Positions 9,273 to 18,161 of a stretch of DNA of 64,000 nt are shown here, in pieces. The notes beneath the pieces were generated by a model. The model saw nothing but the letters and a program-made list of their open reading frames with translations, was not told the origin of the DNA and did not search any database. The position numbers and the translations under genes are program-made. The first letter of the stretch is position 1, and the number at the start of each line of letters is the position of its first letter. The DNA is from Streptomyces sp. NBC_01549 (GTDB lineage Bacteria > Actinomycetota > Actinomycetes > Streptomycetales > Streptomycetaceae): assembly GCF_026339955.1 (NCBI RefSeq), contig NZ_JAPEPW010000001.1, positions 7,523,001 through 7,587,000 of the forward strand, in the 5' to 3' direction.

Positions 9273-10208
9273 ATGGACGGCGGCATCCTCTACTCAATCG
9301 GTGAACTGGCCCAGCGCACCGGGCTGACAGTCAAGACGATCCGGTTCTACTCCGACCGCGGCATCGTGGCGCCTGCTGACCGCACCCACGCCGGCTATCG
9401 GCGCTACGCCCCGGATGCCGTCGCTCGCCTTGCCCTCGTGCGGGCACTGCGCGAACTGGGAGTCGGCCTCGACACGATTCGGCGGGTCGTGGATCAGGAA
9501 CTCTCCCTCAGCGAAGTCGCCGCGGAGCACGCCGCCGCACTGGACGTGCAGATCAGCATTCTGCGTCTGCGACGGGCGGTGCTGACGGCCGCCGCCGAAC
9601 GCGAACCCACCCCCAAGGAGATGGAAATCATGTACCAGTTGGCCACGCTGTCCGAAGCCGAACGCCGAAGACTGATCGACGACCTCCTCGACACCGTCTT
9701 CGAAGGCCTCCACAGTGGCCCCCAGCATGCCGCAGCTCGACGCTCCATGACACCCGAGCTCCCCGACAACTCCACAGACGATCAGGTCAGGGCATGGGTG
9801 GAGCTGGCCGAACTGTCCCTGGACCCGGATTTCCGCGCCAGTCTGCGGCGCCTGGCCGCAGACCATGCGGCCGACCTGCCCGACGGCACCCCCACCCCAC
9901 CGCGCCCGGACATGGTCGCCGTCGCCCGTGATCTCGTGAGACCGGCCATGACGTGCGGCATCAGCCCGGATTCGCCCCAGGCCGATCCTGTCGTCGCAGC
10001 GCTCACCGCTCACTGCGCGCTCGCCCACGGCCGCCCTGATGACGCCGACCTGCACCGGTGGCTGCTGCGTCGTCTGGAAGCCGCGAGCGATCCGGACAGG
10101 GACGAGTACCTCCGGCTGCTCGCGCTGATCAACGACTGGCCAGTACCGGAACGCCTCGCCCCGGCGATGGACTGGTCCGTCACAGCTCTGCGGATACGGG
10201 CAGCTTGA
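9273..10208 (+). CDS. MerR family transcriptional regulator
   Basis: 311 residues with a typical MerR start: YSIGELAQRTGLTVKTIRFY at residues 7-26, then the wing AGYRRYAPDAVARLALVRAL. A coiled-coil dimer helix follows (VDQELSLSEVAAEHAAALDV). The C-terminal 180 residues are an all-helical domain with no cysteine set, so this is not a metal sensor. It more likely senses a small molecule or acts in a stress response. ATG 9273 is preceded by GGAAGG at 9260-9265. The stop overlaps an ATG at 10208, so the following acetyltransferase gene is probably cotranscribed and may be translationally coupled. Confidence 0.88.
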   Translation: MDGGILYSIGELAQRTGLTVKTIRFYSDRGIVAPADRTHAGYRRYAPDAVARLALVRALRELGVGLDTIRRVVDQELSLSEVAAEHAAALDVQISILRLRRAVLTAAAEREPTPKEMEIMYQLATLSEAERRRLIDDLLDTVFEGLHSGPQHAAARRSMTPELPDNSTDDQVRAWVELAELSLDPDFRASLRRLAADHAADLPDGTPTPPRPDMVAVARDLVRPAMTCGISPDSPQADPVVAALTAHCALAHGRPDDADLHRWLLRRLEAASDPDRDEYLRLLALINDWPVPERLAPAMDWSVTALRIRAA

Positions 10209-10285
10209 TGACGCGACGACCCAACAGCGCCGCCGTACAGCCGGACGTAGCCATGAAAGCCGCCGCGGCCACGTACTCTCGCCCG

Positions 10286-10855
10286 ATGGACAAGATCACC
10301 GCGCGGCTGGAGGCAGACGCCACACCGTCGGCTCCCGCTCTCATACTGCGTCCCTGGAGCCATACGGACGCTGCCGACCTGGTTGAGCTGTATCAGGATG
10401 ACGTCCTGCGCCGATGGACGAGCTCAACGGTGAACGACGAGGCGAGCGCGGCACAGTGGATTGAGGACCAGCAACGAGCCTGGGAGAGGGAAGACCGCTT
10501 CGGATTTGCCGTCATGGAATCCCAAGCTGCGGGCGTCGAGGGACCGTTGGCGGGTCACGTGGTCCTCAAGAACGTCACCCCGGGCGCTTCGTCCGCCGAG
10601 GTCGGCTACTGGACCGCGGCGCATGCGCGCGGCCGGGGAGTGGCGCCCCGAGCACTGCGGGCGCTGACGCACTGGGCCTTCACCGCCCTCCCCGGTGACG
10701 GACTGATGCGTCTTGAACTCTTGCATCAAGTGGACAACACAGCCTCATGCGGCGTCGCGCAGAAGAGCGGGTACGAGCTGATCACGCTTCTGCCCGCGGC
10801 ACCGCCCGCATATCCCCTCACCGGTCACCTGCACGTACGCGAGCGTGACCGCTGA
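10286..10855 (+). CDS. GNAT family N-acetyltransferase (RimJ/RimL type)
   Basis: About 189 residues from ATG 10286. It transfers an acetyl group from acetyl-CoA to an amine or a protein N-terminus. The fold shows ALILRPWSHTDAADLVELYQ at the start, the acetyl-CoA motif A VGYWTAAHARGRGVAPRALR, and the final strand SGYELITLL. In-frame ATGs at 10208 and 10253 are possible; the 10208 codon overlaps the MerR stop (TGATG), which would give translational coupling, but the residues it adds look unstructured. The product resembles RimJ-like ribosomal or antibiotic acetyltransferases. Substrate unknown. Confidence 0.82.
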   Translation: MDKITARLEADATPSAPALILRPWSHTDAADLVELYQDDVLRRWTSSTVNDEASAAQWIEDQQRAWEREDRFGFAVMESQAAGVEGPLAGHVVLKNVTPGASSAEVGYWTAAHARGRGVAPRALRALTHWAFTALPGDGLMRLELLHQVDNTASCGVAQKSGYELITLLPAAPPAYPLTGHLHVRERDR

Positions 10856-11067
10856 ACGGCCGGGTAGCGGCCCCGGCGTCCTCATGAGGAAACCCTGAAG
10901 CCGACCCGCCTGGTGGACGATCTGATTGAACCGTGACGGTCCCCGGAGGCTGGCACACCGAAGGCTCCAGCGAGGCATGTCCATCCGTCACGCGGGCCGA
11001 CTGAGTCCGGCTACGCCAGCTCGCCGCCATCCTCATCCGGACATGGCGCTGACCAGAGGTACTGAAC

Positions 11068-12546
11068 CTAGGACCGGTCCGGCAGGGGGAGTTCGACGCC
11101 GTCGAAGGCGAGATCCGCTGGGACGGCCTCGTCCACGGCGCGGGTCAGCCGGTGCCCGCCGCGGTACCAGGCCGGGTCGACTCCGATGCTGCAGCCGCAC
11201 CGGCCGATCAGGTTGCGCTCGGGACCCCACCGTTCGAGCGCGATGACGTCGTCGAAGCGGAGTTCGTGGTAGACGCCGGGTGTGCACGACACCACCGACC
11301 TGGGCGTAAGAACCACCCAGTGCCGTTCCGCGGCGCGCCTGAACGCGCGTTTCCCCAGGTGTTCGCGGAACTCCTGCCCCCGCGGGGGGATTTCGTCCCA
11401 GGTCCAGCAGGAGGTGCACCACAGCCGGCGGCCGTCCGGGCCGGGGAGGTGGAGGAGCAGTCCCTCCGGGACGACCAACTGGGCCCGCTCCATGGCTCGT
11501 TGCCAGGAGTCGCGCACGTCCTGAGGGGTGACGCCCTCCAGGGCGCGGCGTCGGCTGCCCTCATCGAGGAAAGGGATCCCGAACAGCTCGCTACGGGCCG
11601 CGTCATCGAGGGTGCGCGGTCGCGGCGGAGGGTCCTCCGGCAGGGAACGGTGCCGGGCCACCTCGGCCGGAGCTGGTTCGTCCCTGGCCAGGCTCAGCGC
11701 CTGTGACCACATCGTCGCAGCCACGTCCTCGGCATCGCCGGCAGGGGCTGAGGCGAGGAGCAGTCCGACGACCGTGACGGAGTCGTGCAGCGCTGTGGCC
11801 GCCTCAGCCGGGGCGGCGGACACCCGCCGGCCGACGAGGGCGGCGGTCACCCGTTCCCGGAGGATCCGGTGGGCGACCGCCATGGCCACGGACCCGACGG
11901 GGGCCTCGACGGACAGCGCGACGCCGTCGATGTTCCGGTGGGTCCAGGAGGCGCGCGGATAGCGAGCCTGAGGTGCGAAACGGCGCGGGCGCTCGCCCGG
12001 GGGCAGCGGGAGCCGCAGGCCGGCGGGGTTCGATCCGGTCAGGGTCAGGACGGCGTTGGTCCGGGTGAACCAGGCCGCGGCGTGCCCGAGCAGCGTGTGC
12101 GCACTCGGCAGGTGGTGCTGGCTGCGCTCGTGACCCTCCAGGCCGGCGGCCTGCGATCCGTACCGGGCGTTCAGCGCACCGACGGTCCGCGGGTCGTCGA
12201 CGGACCGTGCGACCTCGCCGTCGAGCGCGTGCGCCATCTCGTCGAGCCGGTCGGCCGGCAAGTCGGACAGAGCCAGGCAGAGTGCCCCCAGGCAGTCGGA
12301 GACTTCTTCGCGAGTACCCGAGACCGTGAACCGCGTCTCCTCGATGCCGGTGGACACGACGGGCTCGACCCCGTCCGGGAGCCGCTGTCGTGTCGCGTGC
12401 ACGGCGAGGGCGGCGACCAGGCGGCTGATGCCGAGCGTGCGGTACGTCTCGTCGCGGGTTCCGACGCCGAAGCGCAGGGTGGCGTGGAGCGGCCCGGGCT
12501 CGGAGAACCGGAGGACGGGTACGCCGTCGACGTTGCTGCGGTACAT
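11068..12546 (-). CDS. M16-peptidase-like protein without catalytic site, with extra C-terminal domain
   Basis: 492 residues, cytosolic. Residues 1-300 resemble the insulinase (M16) fold: an N-terminal strand VPVLRFSEPGPLHATLRFGVG, a helix at TYRTLGISRLVAALAV where the zinc motif HxxEH should be, and paired subdomains ending near DVAATMWSQALSL. The His-x-x-Glu-His residues are absent, so no zinc protease activity is expected. After a Pro/Arg linker (about 305-320) and a helical stretch, residues about 395-480 form a beta-rich unit (RHWVVLTPRSVVSCTPGVYH) like a PH-type domain. It is not next to a partner M16 gene. It may be a binding or scaffold protein; function unknown. Confidence 0.65.
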   Translation of the reverse strand: MYRSNVDGVPVLRFSEPGPLHATLRFGVGTRDETYRTLGISRLVAALAVHATRQRLPDGVEPVVSTGIEETRFTVSGTREEVSDCLGALCLALSDLPADRLDEMAHALDGEVARSVDDPRTVGALNARYGSQAAGLEGHERSQHHLPSAHTLLGHAAAWFTRTNAVLTLTGSNPAGLRLPLPPGERPRRFAPQARYPRASWTHRNIDGVALSVEAPVGSVAMAVAHRILRERVTAALVGRRVSAAPAEAATALHDSVTVVGLLLASAPAGDAEDVAATMWSQALSLARDEPAPAEVARHRSLPEDPPPRPRTLDDAARSELFGIPFLDEGSRRRALEGVTPQDVRDSWQRAMERAQLVVPEGLLLHLPGPDGRRLWCTSCWTWDEIPPRGQEFREHLGKRAFRRAAERHWVVLTPRSVVSCTPGVYHELRFDDVIALERWGPERNLIGRCGCSIGVDPAWYRGGHRLTRAVDEAVPADLAFDGVELPLPDRS

Positions 12547-12886
12547 GGCCGCACCCTAACCAGGACGTATGTTCGGCCCCTGGGCGGGCTGCCGGGCCGC
12601 GGGCCCGTTTGCCCGGTCGGGTTCGGGTCGGTGGTGACCTGGCGTCGAGCCCAGATGGTGTTGCTCTCGGCACAGGGCATTCAGGTGCCCACGATCGCGT
12701 CAACGGATGAAAAATTGGAAGGCCAGTAAGGATCCTGACTACGTGGTGAAGAACAATTTGCCGGCGCCCGATGCGGGGGATGGTTTGCTGATGACGGCGA
12801 TCCGGCAGCCGGCTGCGGTGAAGGCGTCGGTGCGGTCATGGGGCGCTGAGACCAGCACTTCACGGGACGTGTGGTGTCAGGGCAGG
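12547..12886. mobile_element. IS630-type transposase scraps
   Basis: On the plus strand around 12645-12700 the peptide RRAQMVLLSAQGIQVPTIA matches the helix-turn-helix start of IS630-family transposases. At 12706-12740, in another frame, MKNWKASKDPDYV resembles a later piece of the same family. The middle is missing, so the element has been deleted internally. On the minus strand at about 12740-12870 a peptide ending ASGAGKLFFTT looks like the 3' end of another lost gene that I cannot name. Nothing here is intact. Confidence 0.5.
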
Positions 12887-13245
12887 TCATCGATGGCTCA
12901 GCACATTGACCGTCCGCCCGTTGGGATCCCTGACGAAGAACCGGCGCACTCCCCACTCTTCGTCCTGCAAGGGGTACACGATCTCCGCCCCACTCGTACG
13001 CAAGACCTCATAGGCCACGTCCGCGTCATCCATCTCCATACTCATGTCGGGAGTGACCGGTGCAGTCCTGCTCACTGCTCATGAGGCTGATCTGTGCTGC
13101 CAGGTTGGACGGGGAGGCAAGCGTCACGATCCAGCCGTGGTTCATGACCTCCTCGAAGCCCAGCAGACCGTAGAACTCCTGGCTTTCCTGCACGACTTCC
13201 GACCGCCACGCAGACTTTCGCCATGACGTCGTAGTCGGCCTTCAT
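12887..13245 (-). pseudogene. VOC/glyoxalase-fold protein, frameshifted twice
   Basis: Three frames read in order give a normal small VOC (bleomycin-resistance/glyoxalase) protein. From ATG 13245 comes MAKVCVAV; a shifted frame then gives VQESQEFYGLLGFEEVMNHG and WIVTLASPSNLAAQISLMSS; the last frame gives MEMDDADVAYEVLRTSGAEI and RRFFVRDPNGRTVNVLSHR. Two indels, near 13195 and near 13070, break it. The start overlaps the stop of the 62-residue gene upstream (ATGA), so the pair was translationally coupled. The sequence between the shifts is well preserved, so the damage is recent or a sequencing error. Confidence 0.75.
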
Positions 13246-13430
13246 CGCCGCAGTGCCTCCATGTGGAGCGCGGCGTCGGCGGCAGCCTCGTCGGGAGTCC
13301 GGCCGTTCTCACGGGCGACGATGTACGCGGCATACCAATCCGACCAGTGGTGCTTGGGGGCGGTCGCCTCGTACGGGCCGTGATGCTCCTCCGTCTCACG
13401 CAAGAGTTCTGTCAGCGTGGAGATGTCCAT
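13242..13430 (-). CDS. Small conserved protein linked to VOC genes
   Basis: 62 residues starting MDISTLTELLRETEEHHGPYE and containing HHWSDWYAAYIVARENG. Such short proteins, often labelled bleomycin resistance protein, sit next to VOC-fold genes in streptomycetes. The protein is helical and acidic with no membrane segment or catalytic motif. Its stop codon overlaps the ATG of the broken VOC gene downstream, and a truncated VOC gene lies just upstream, so it is the only intact member of the group. The role is unknown; the usual name reflects neighbourhood rather than shown resistance. Confidence 0.65.
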   Translation of the reverse strand: MDISTLTELLRETEEHHGPYEATAPKHHWSDWYAAYIVARENGRTPDEAAADAALHMEALRR

Positions 13431-13460
13431 GGCGAAGCCTCCTCGGTCGTGCGGGACTGG

Positions 13461-13559
13461 TCACCGTCCCGGTTGTCGCGCCTGGACCTCTTGCAGCACC
13501 CACCCATTGCCGTCTGGATCGCTGAACGAGACGTAGCTGCGGCCCTCTGGATCGGGCTG
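13461..13559 (-). pseudogene. 3' end of a second VOC/glyoxalase gene
   Basis: The last 32 residues, PDPEGRSYVSFSDPDGNGWV followed by LQEVQARQPGR and a stop, are the standard C-terminal strand and tail of a VOC-fold protein. The sequence upstream in this frame does not continue the family, so at least three quarters of the gene is lost. It lies 30 bp upstream of the 62-residue gene in the same direction, which is the usual arrangement in streptomycetes. Confidence 0.65.
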
Positions 13560-13850
13560 CTCATGGCGATCTCCCATGACGGATGCCCGGTTCGGCTGTG
13601 ACCCCTCACAAGTCGGCACCGGCGGGAACCCGAGGACCGACTCAGGGTCACCCAAGGACCGACTGACGCGATAGTTGTCGTGCGACTGATGATATTGGCG
13701 ATGACGTCCGACGGCGCGCCGAGTTCATCGTTCCCGGTGTGACGGATGCGGACTGGCCCACCACATAGCGCTTGGACCACGCGCTGGAGGCGCCACCGAA
13801 GGCCTTCCAACGCATGGCCAGCCGTGAAGGCAGGCCAACGAAGACCGCCA
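13560..13850. other. Non-coding or decayed stretch upstream of ArsR gene
   Basis: No gene is convincing here. The expected 5' part of the truncated VOC gene is not recognisable in any minus frame. A plus-strand stretch at about 13725-13850 reads somewhat like protein (FIVPGVTDADW), but has no start or known family. Confidence 0.4.
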
Positions 13851-13886
13851 TTGACATTATGCAGGCAAGTACCTGCATAATGAGGT
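13851..13886 (+). promoter_or_regulatory. ArsR-type promoter and palindromic operator
   Basis: TTGACA (13851-13856) is followed 17 bp later by TGCATA (13874-13879; CATAAT at 13876-13881 is an alternative). A perfect inverted repeat, ATTATGCAGG (13856-13865) and CCTGCATAAT (13872-13881), fills the spacer and -10 region with a 6-base centre. Binding there would block RNA polymerase. Transcription would start almost at the GTG codon 13887, suggesting a leaderless message. The site suits autoregulation by the ArsR-like protein encoded next. Confidence 0.72.
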
Positions 13887-14696
13887 GTGAGCCTCGAAGC
13901 TAGAGCGATGGACTTGGTTTTCAAAGCGCTGGCCGACCCCACCCGGCGACTCCTGCTCGACCGTCTGCGTGAGCACAACGGCCAGACACTCGGCGAGCTG
14001 TGTGAACGCTTGGACATGGCGCGTCAGTCGGCGACGCAGCATCTCGACATCCTGGAGCGGGCCAATCTCGTGACCGTCGTGCGACGGGGACGGGAGCGGC
14101 TCCACTACCTCAACCCGACACCGATCCACGAGATGGAGGAGCGCTGGATATCGGGGTTCGACAAACCCCGCCTGCAAGCGATCAGTGCCATCAAGAACCA
14201 GGCAGAGGAGCACGCCATGACCAACGGACCCACGTCCGTGCCGACCTACGTCTATGTCACCTACATCCGCGCAAGCGCGGAGCAGGTGTGGCAAGCCCTG
14301 ACAGACGCGGACCTGACGGCGCGATACTGGGGACACGCCAATGTCTCCGACTGGCAGCCGGGCTCGACCTGGGAGCATCGACGCGTCGACGGCTCAGGCG
14401 CCGTCGATGTCGTCGGTCAAGTGATCAAGGCCGAGCCCCCGACGCGCTTGGTCATCACCTTCGAGGACGCCCCCGACGCTGAATCGCCGAGAGAGCCGTC
14501 GGTTGTCACCTTTTTCGTCGAGCCGCACGAGGACATCGTCCGCCTCACCGTGACCCACGAGCATCTCCCCAACCAGGAGATGCTCAACGGCATCTCGCGC
14601 GGATGGCCGGCCGTGCTGGCGAACCTCAAGTCGCTGCTCGAGACCGGCGATGTCCTCCCGCAGGCGCCATGGGAGATGTCTCCCGGGCACGCCTGA
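13887..14696 (+). CDS. ArsR-type regulator fused to SRPBCC/AHSA1 domain
   Basis: 269 residues from GTG 13887; ATG 13908 is an alternative. Residues about 8-90 are an ArsR winged helix (MDLVFKALADPTRRLLLDRL, recognition helix MARQSATQHLDILERANLV). No metal-binding CxC motif is present. Residues about 120-250 are an SRPBCC fold of AHSA1 type (VYVTYIRASAEQVWQALTDA, RYWGHANVSDWQPGSTW), a hydrophobic ligand pocket. The fusion suggests a one-piece sensor: ligand in the SRPBCC cup, DNA under the ArsR head. In related genomes the two domains are often neighbouring genes. It probably controls itself through the palindrome at 13856-13881 and perhaps the VOC genes on the other strand. Confidence 0.85.
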   Translation: MSLEARAMDLVFKALADPTRRLLLDRLREHNGQTLGELCERLDMARQSATQHLDILERANLVTVVRRGRERLHYLNPTPIHEMEERWISGFDKPRLQAISAIKNQAEEHAMTNGPTSVPTYVYVTYIRASAEQVWQALTDADLTARYWGHANVSDWQPGSTWEHRRVDGSGAVDVVGQVIKAEPPTRLVITFEDAPDAESPREPSVVTFFVEPHEDIVRLTVTHEHLPNQEMLNGISRGWPAVLANLKSLLETGDVLPQAPWEMSPGHA

Positions 14697-14823
14697 GACG
14701 GCACTCGCCACAGCCCTTCCCGTATCCACCCCGCGGGCGACCACGGAAACCCACGTACGACCGGATCTTCCCTCTACGGCGGTCACTCGCCCGCACTGTC
14801 CGGCGCGCGAGCCCAGCGGCAGG

Positions 14824-16533
14824 TCAAAACGGGCCGTGGAGGCTGCCGAGCCTGTCGGTCAGACGCAGATTCTCGGAGTAGTCGACGGGGCAGGCGATCA
14901 CGGAGACCGCGTCGTCGTCGAGGGCGCGGCGCAGCACGGGCAGCAGTTGGTCGGCGGACTCGATCGCGTAGCCGTGCGCGCCGAAGCTTTCGGCGTAGGC
15001 GACCAGGTCCGGGTTGGTGAACCGGGTGTGGCTGTGGCGGCCGAGTTCGACTTCCATCTTCCAGGTGATCAGGCCGTATTCCTCGTCCACGAGAACGAGG
15101 ACGACCAGCGGGACGGACTCGCGGATGGCGGTCTCCAACTCCTGGGAGTTCATCAGGAACGAGCCGTCGCCCATCATCGCCAGGACTCGTCGGTCCGGCC
15201 GGGCCAGCTTGGCGGCGATGGCGCCCGGCAGCGCGAACCCCATGGTGGACAGGCCGTTGGAGACCAGGCAGGTGTCCGGTTCGTAGGTCGGGTAGAGGCG
15301 GGACATCCACATTTTTCCGGCGCCGGTGTCGGCGAGCACGATGTCGTGACGGTCCAGCGCGGTGCGGACATCGGACACCACGCGCTGTGGCACCAGGGGG
15401 AACGCGTCGTTGCCGCGTCCGTACCGGAGTTCTTCATCGAGCAGTGCACGGATCCTCGCGCTGCTTCCGGACTCGTAGGTGAGCCCTTGGGGCAGTGCGG
15501 CCCCGAGTGCGTCCAGCCCCTCCGACAGGTCACCTACGATGCCCACTGCGACCGGGTAGTGGGCGTCCACCTCGGCCGGGAAACGATGCACGTGCAGGAT
15601 CCGCTTGTCGCCGCCCGGATTGATCCTGGCCGGGTCGAACTCCTGGATCTCGTACCCCACGCAGACCAGCACGTCGGCCGTGTCGAAGCCGAAGTTGCCG
15701 TAGTCGTGGTGCATGAAGCCGACCGCGCCCAGGGCGTGGGGGTGGTCGTCGGGGAAGACGCCCTTGCCGTGAAACGTGGTCGCGACCGGGAGGTTCAGTC
15801 GCTCGGCGAACCGCACGAGGGCGGCCGAGGCCCCGGCTCTGGCGGCGCCGTGGCCCGCCAGCACCACGGGGCGCCGTGCAGTGGTGAGCACGTCGACCGC
15901 CCGCGCGATCTGGGAGGGGGACGGCGCGCCGGCATACACCGTGTTGATCTGCAGGGGTGCCAGCGACTCGGCGGGACGCTGCGTCTCGATGTCCTCCGGC
16001 ACGGCCAGGAACACGGCGCCGGGGCGCTCGCTCTGGGCGGTCTTGAACGCCTTGCGCGTCATCTCCGGCACCGCGTCCGGACACGTGATGCCGGCCGCCC
16101 ACTGGGTGACGGGAGCGAACATCGACACCAGGTCGATGACCTGGTGCGACTCCTTGTGGACGCGGCGCAGGGAGCCCTGGGCGGCCAGGGCCACCATCGG
16201 CGCGCTGTTGGTTGTGGCGTCCGCGGTGCCGAGCAGTAGATTGATCGCGCCGGGCCCCAGCGTGGCCGAACACACCCCGGCCCGGCCGGTCAGCCGCCCG
16301 TAGATCTCCGCCATGAACGAGGCGGCCTGTTCGTGGCGGACCAGGACGTACCGGATCCCGGAATCGTTCAGGGCGTCGACGAAGCGGATGTTCTCCTCAC
16401 CGGGAATCCCGAAAACGTACTCCACGCCCTCGGCCCGCAGACACCGCACCAACAGGTGCGCGACGTCCTCGACTCCTGCCGTGTTCCGCGACCCGGTCGC
16501 GCCTTCGGTATCCATGAGACGAAACGTAGGCAT
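14824..16533 (-). CDS. Thiamine-diphosphate enzyme, acetolactate synthase type
   Basis: 569 residues with the three domains of the family. The N-terminal Pyr domain has YVFGIPGEENIRFVDALN and the catalytic Glu in VLVRHEQAASFMAEIYGRLT. The middle domain spans roughly 210-350. The C-terminal PP domain has the ThDP motif MGDGSFLMNSQELETAIRE ending at VDEEYGL. The usual reaction joins two pyruvates into acetolactate with loss of CO2. The lack of a neighbouring small subunit or ilvC argues for a catabolic AlsS-like or related enzyme rather than branched-chain synthesis. ATGs at 16533 and 16515 are both possible starts. It stands alone between two non-coding gaps. Confidence 0.85.
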   Translation of the reverse strand: MPTFRLMDTEGATGSRNTAGVEDVAHLLVRCLRAEGVEYVFGIPGEENIRFVDALNDSGIRYVLVRHEQAASFMAEIYGRLTGRAGVCSATLGPGAINLLLGTADATTNSAPMVALAAQGSLRRVHKESHQVIDLVSMFAPVTQWAAGITCPDAVPEMTRKAFKTAQSERPGAVFLAVPEDIETQRPAESLAPLQINTVYAGAPSPSQIARAVDVLTTARRPVVLAGHGAARAGASAALVRFAERLNLPVATTFHGKGVFPDDHPHALGAVGFMHHDYGNFGFDTADVLVCVGYEIQEFDPARINPGGDKRILHVHRFPAEVDAHYPVAVGIVGDLSEGLDALGAALPQGLTYESGSSARIRALLDEELRYGRGNDAFPLVPQRVVSDVRTALDRHDIVLADTGAGKMWMSRLYPTYEPDTCLVSNGLSTMGFALPGAIAAKLARPDRRVLAMMGDGSFLMNSQELETAIRESVPLVVLVLVDEEYGLITWKMEVELGRHSHTRFTNPDLVAYAESFGAHGYAIESADQLLPVLRRALDDDAVSVIACPVDYSENLRLTDRLGSLHGPF

Positions 16534-16646
16534 TTCCGCCCGTCCCGGCCACTCATCAGCCGCCGACCAAGGTGGCGGGTGACGGGTACCAACCCGAGCG
16601 GAAGCTCACGCACCGCAAGCGCCGCCTGCGCCATTCGGAGGCGTTG

Positions 16647-16702
16647 CAGTCGGCAGTCGGCAGTCGGCAGTCGGCAGTCGGCAGTCGGCAGTCGGCAGTC
16701 GG
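16647..16702. repeat. Eight tandem CAGTCGG heptamers
   Basis: The unit CAGTCGG is repeated eight times without a mismatch over 56 bases. It lies in the 225-base gap between the acetolactate-synthase-like gene and the end of the broken MFS gene. The unit is not part of a reading frame of either neighbour. Perfect short tandem arrays like this change length by slippage, so the copy number may differ between isolates. Confidence 0.95.
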
Positions 16703-16758
16703 CCCGCACGCCGGAGCCGGATACGGACGGCGTGCCATCGCGAATCGGCCCCACCCGT

Positions 16759-18052
16759 TCACCGGGCGTGCCGGTGTGACCTCCGCGTCGAGCCGACGGC
16801 GCCCGTGCGGAGCGCCGCGACGACCGCCAGGGCAGCCCCGACGGAGAGCGCTGCCGCGAAGACGATCACCGCGGCTTCGATGGTGAGATGGCCGAGCACG
16901 ATGCTGAACAGGACCGGCGGAACTCCCATACCGGCGTAGCAGGAGACGAAGAACATCGCCAGGCCTCCGGCCCTGGAGTCGGGCAGGGCGATCGAACTGG
17001 CAGTGCCGACGCCGCCCTTGAACAGCGCGCCCGCTCCTATTCCGGCGATCGAGACGGCGACGAGGTACAGCCCCAGAGAGGGGTGGACCAGCGAGAGTGC
17101 CACCAGCGCAAGGCCGAGGGGGAAGACGACGGCTCCGGTGACGAGCATCCTGGCCAGGCTGAGTCGCCAGAGGATCAGCAGCCCCGCGGCCGACCAGCCG
17201 AACATCAGGAAAGGCGCCAACCTGCCACGAACGGCGAGGAGACTCCCAGCTCGGTGTGCAGGATGACAGCGCCCATCGCGGTGACCAGTCCCAGGACGGC
17301 GAAGGAGAAGACGCCCAGCGCAGCACCCGACGCGAACCCCGCACGTCCACCGGGCCGCAGGCCGAAGCGGCTTGGCCGCGTCTCGGCGGCAGGCTGACGG
17401 TCCACGGTCTCCGGCGTGGCGAGCGCCATGGCCAGGCAGACGATCAATGCCGCGGCGAAGGCCAGCTGCGTCGTCCTCAAGGGGTCGGGTCCCCACTGCG
17501 CAAAGACGCCGGCAACCAGCGAGCCGAGGGCCAGACCGCCCAGAGTCGCGGCAGTCGACACGAGCCCAGGCAGCGGGGAGGAGGGTCGGTCGGGGTACTC
17601 CTGGTGGTGCAGGTCGTGCAGGTACGCGGTCGCGGTGGAGCTCATGAGTCCCACGCCGATGCCGTTGAGCAGGCGTCCTGTCAGCAGGCCGGGCAGCTCG
17701 GGCCACAGCGCGAGGACGAGCGCCGCGACGATCGTGACCAGCAGGCGGGTACCACGATCCGTCGTCGGCCGAGCCGGTCCGACAGGTGTCCCAGCGCCAG
17801 GAATCCGGCGGCGGCCCCGACCACCAGCATCGCGAAGGCCACCGTGGTGGTGGTCGCACTGAATCCGTCATGTGCCCGGTACATCGGCCACAGTGGGGTG
17901 GGAGCCATACCGCAGGCCATGAGCACCGTGAAAGCGATCGCGGCGAACCAGAACCCGGTCCGGCGCGAGACCTGTGGCCGCGCCGATGCCGGTGAGTCGG
18001 GCGGTTGAACGGTGTCCGTGTCCCGCGAGCGGAGGGATGAAGACGTGGCCAT
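16759..18052 (-). pseudogene. MFS transporter broken by two frameshifts
   Basis: From ATG 18052 the first frame gives residues such as RTGFWFAAIAFTVLMACGMA and GHLSDRLGRRRIVVPA, the first helices and motif A of a major facilitator. Near 17745 the frame shifts and continues as LLVTIVAALVLALWPELPGL through STAATLGGLALGSLVAGVFA. Near 17215 it shifts again (after SSPFVAG) and ends in the third frame with FLMFGWSAAGLLILWRLSLA and a final tail. Together they make a normal 12-helix protein of about 425 residues. The upstream AGGGAG and the divergent LysR gene suggest it was a LysR-controlled exporter. Either a real pseudogene or two one-base errors. Confidence 0.8.
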
Positions 18053-18161
18053 CGGAGCGGCTCCCTACAAGGTGGTTGTGTCTTCCAGCATTGGCCTTGA
18101 GGAGATTCACGTCCAATGATTCTTCTTGCTGAGCTTCATCACGGATGGCGATAATGGTCTC
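18053..18161. promoter_or_regulatory. Divergent LysR/MFS promoter region
   Basis: The 109 bases between the two divergent start codons must hold both promoters. A partly symmetric ATGA (18116-18119) and TCAT (18136-18139) pair may be a LysR half-site set, but I cannot fix a -10 or -35 box with confidence. Confidence 0.4.

Noticed and set aside
14650..16239. A 529-codon plus-strand frame
   Set aside because: Antisense to the acetolactate-synthase-like gene, which has intact ThDP motifs on the minus strand.
16647..16702. CRISPR-like array
   Set aside because: The units are 7 bases with no spacers; a simple tandem repeat.
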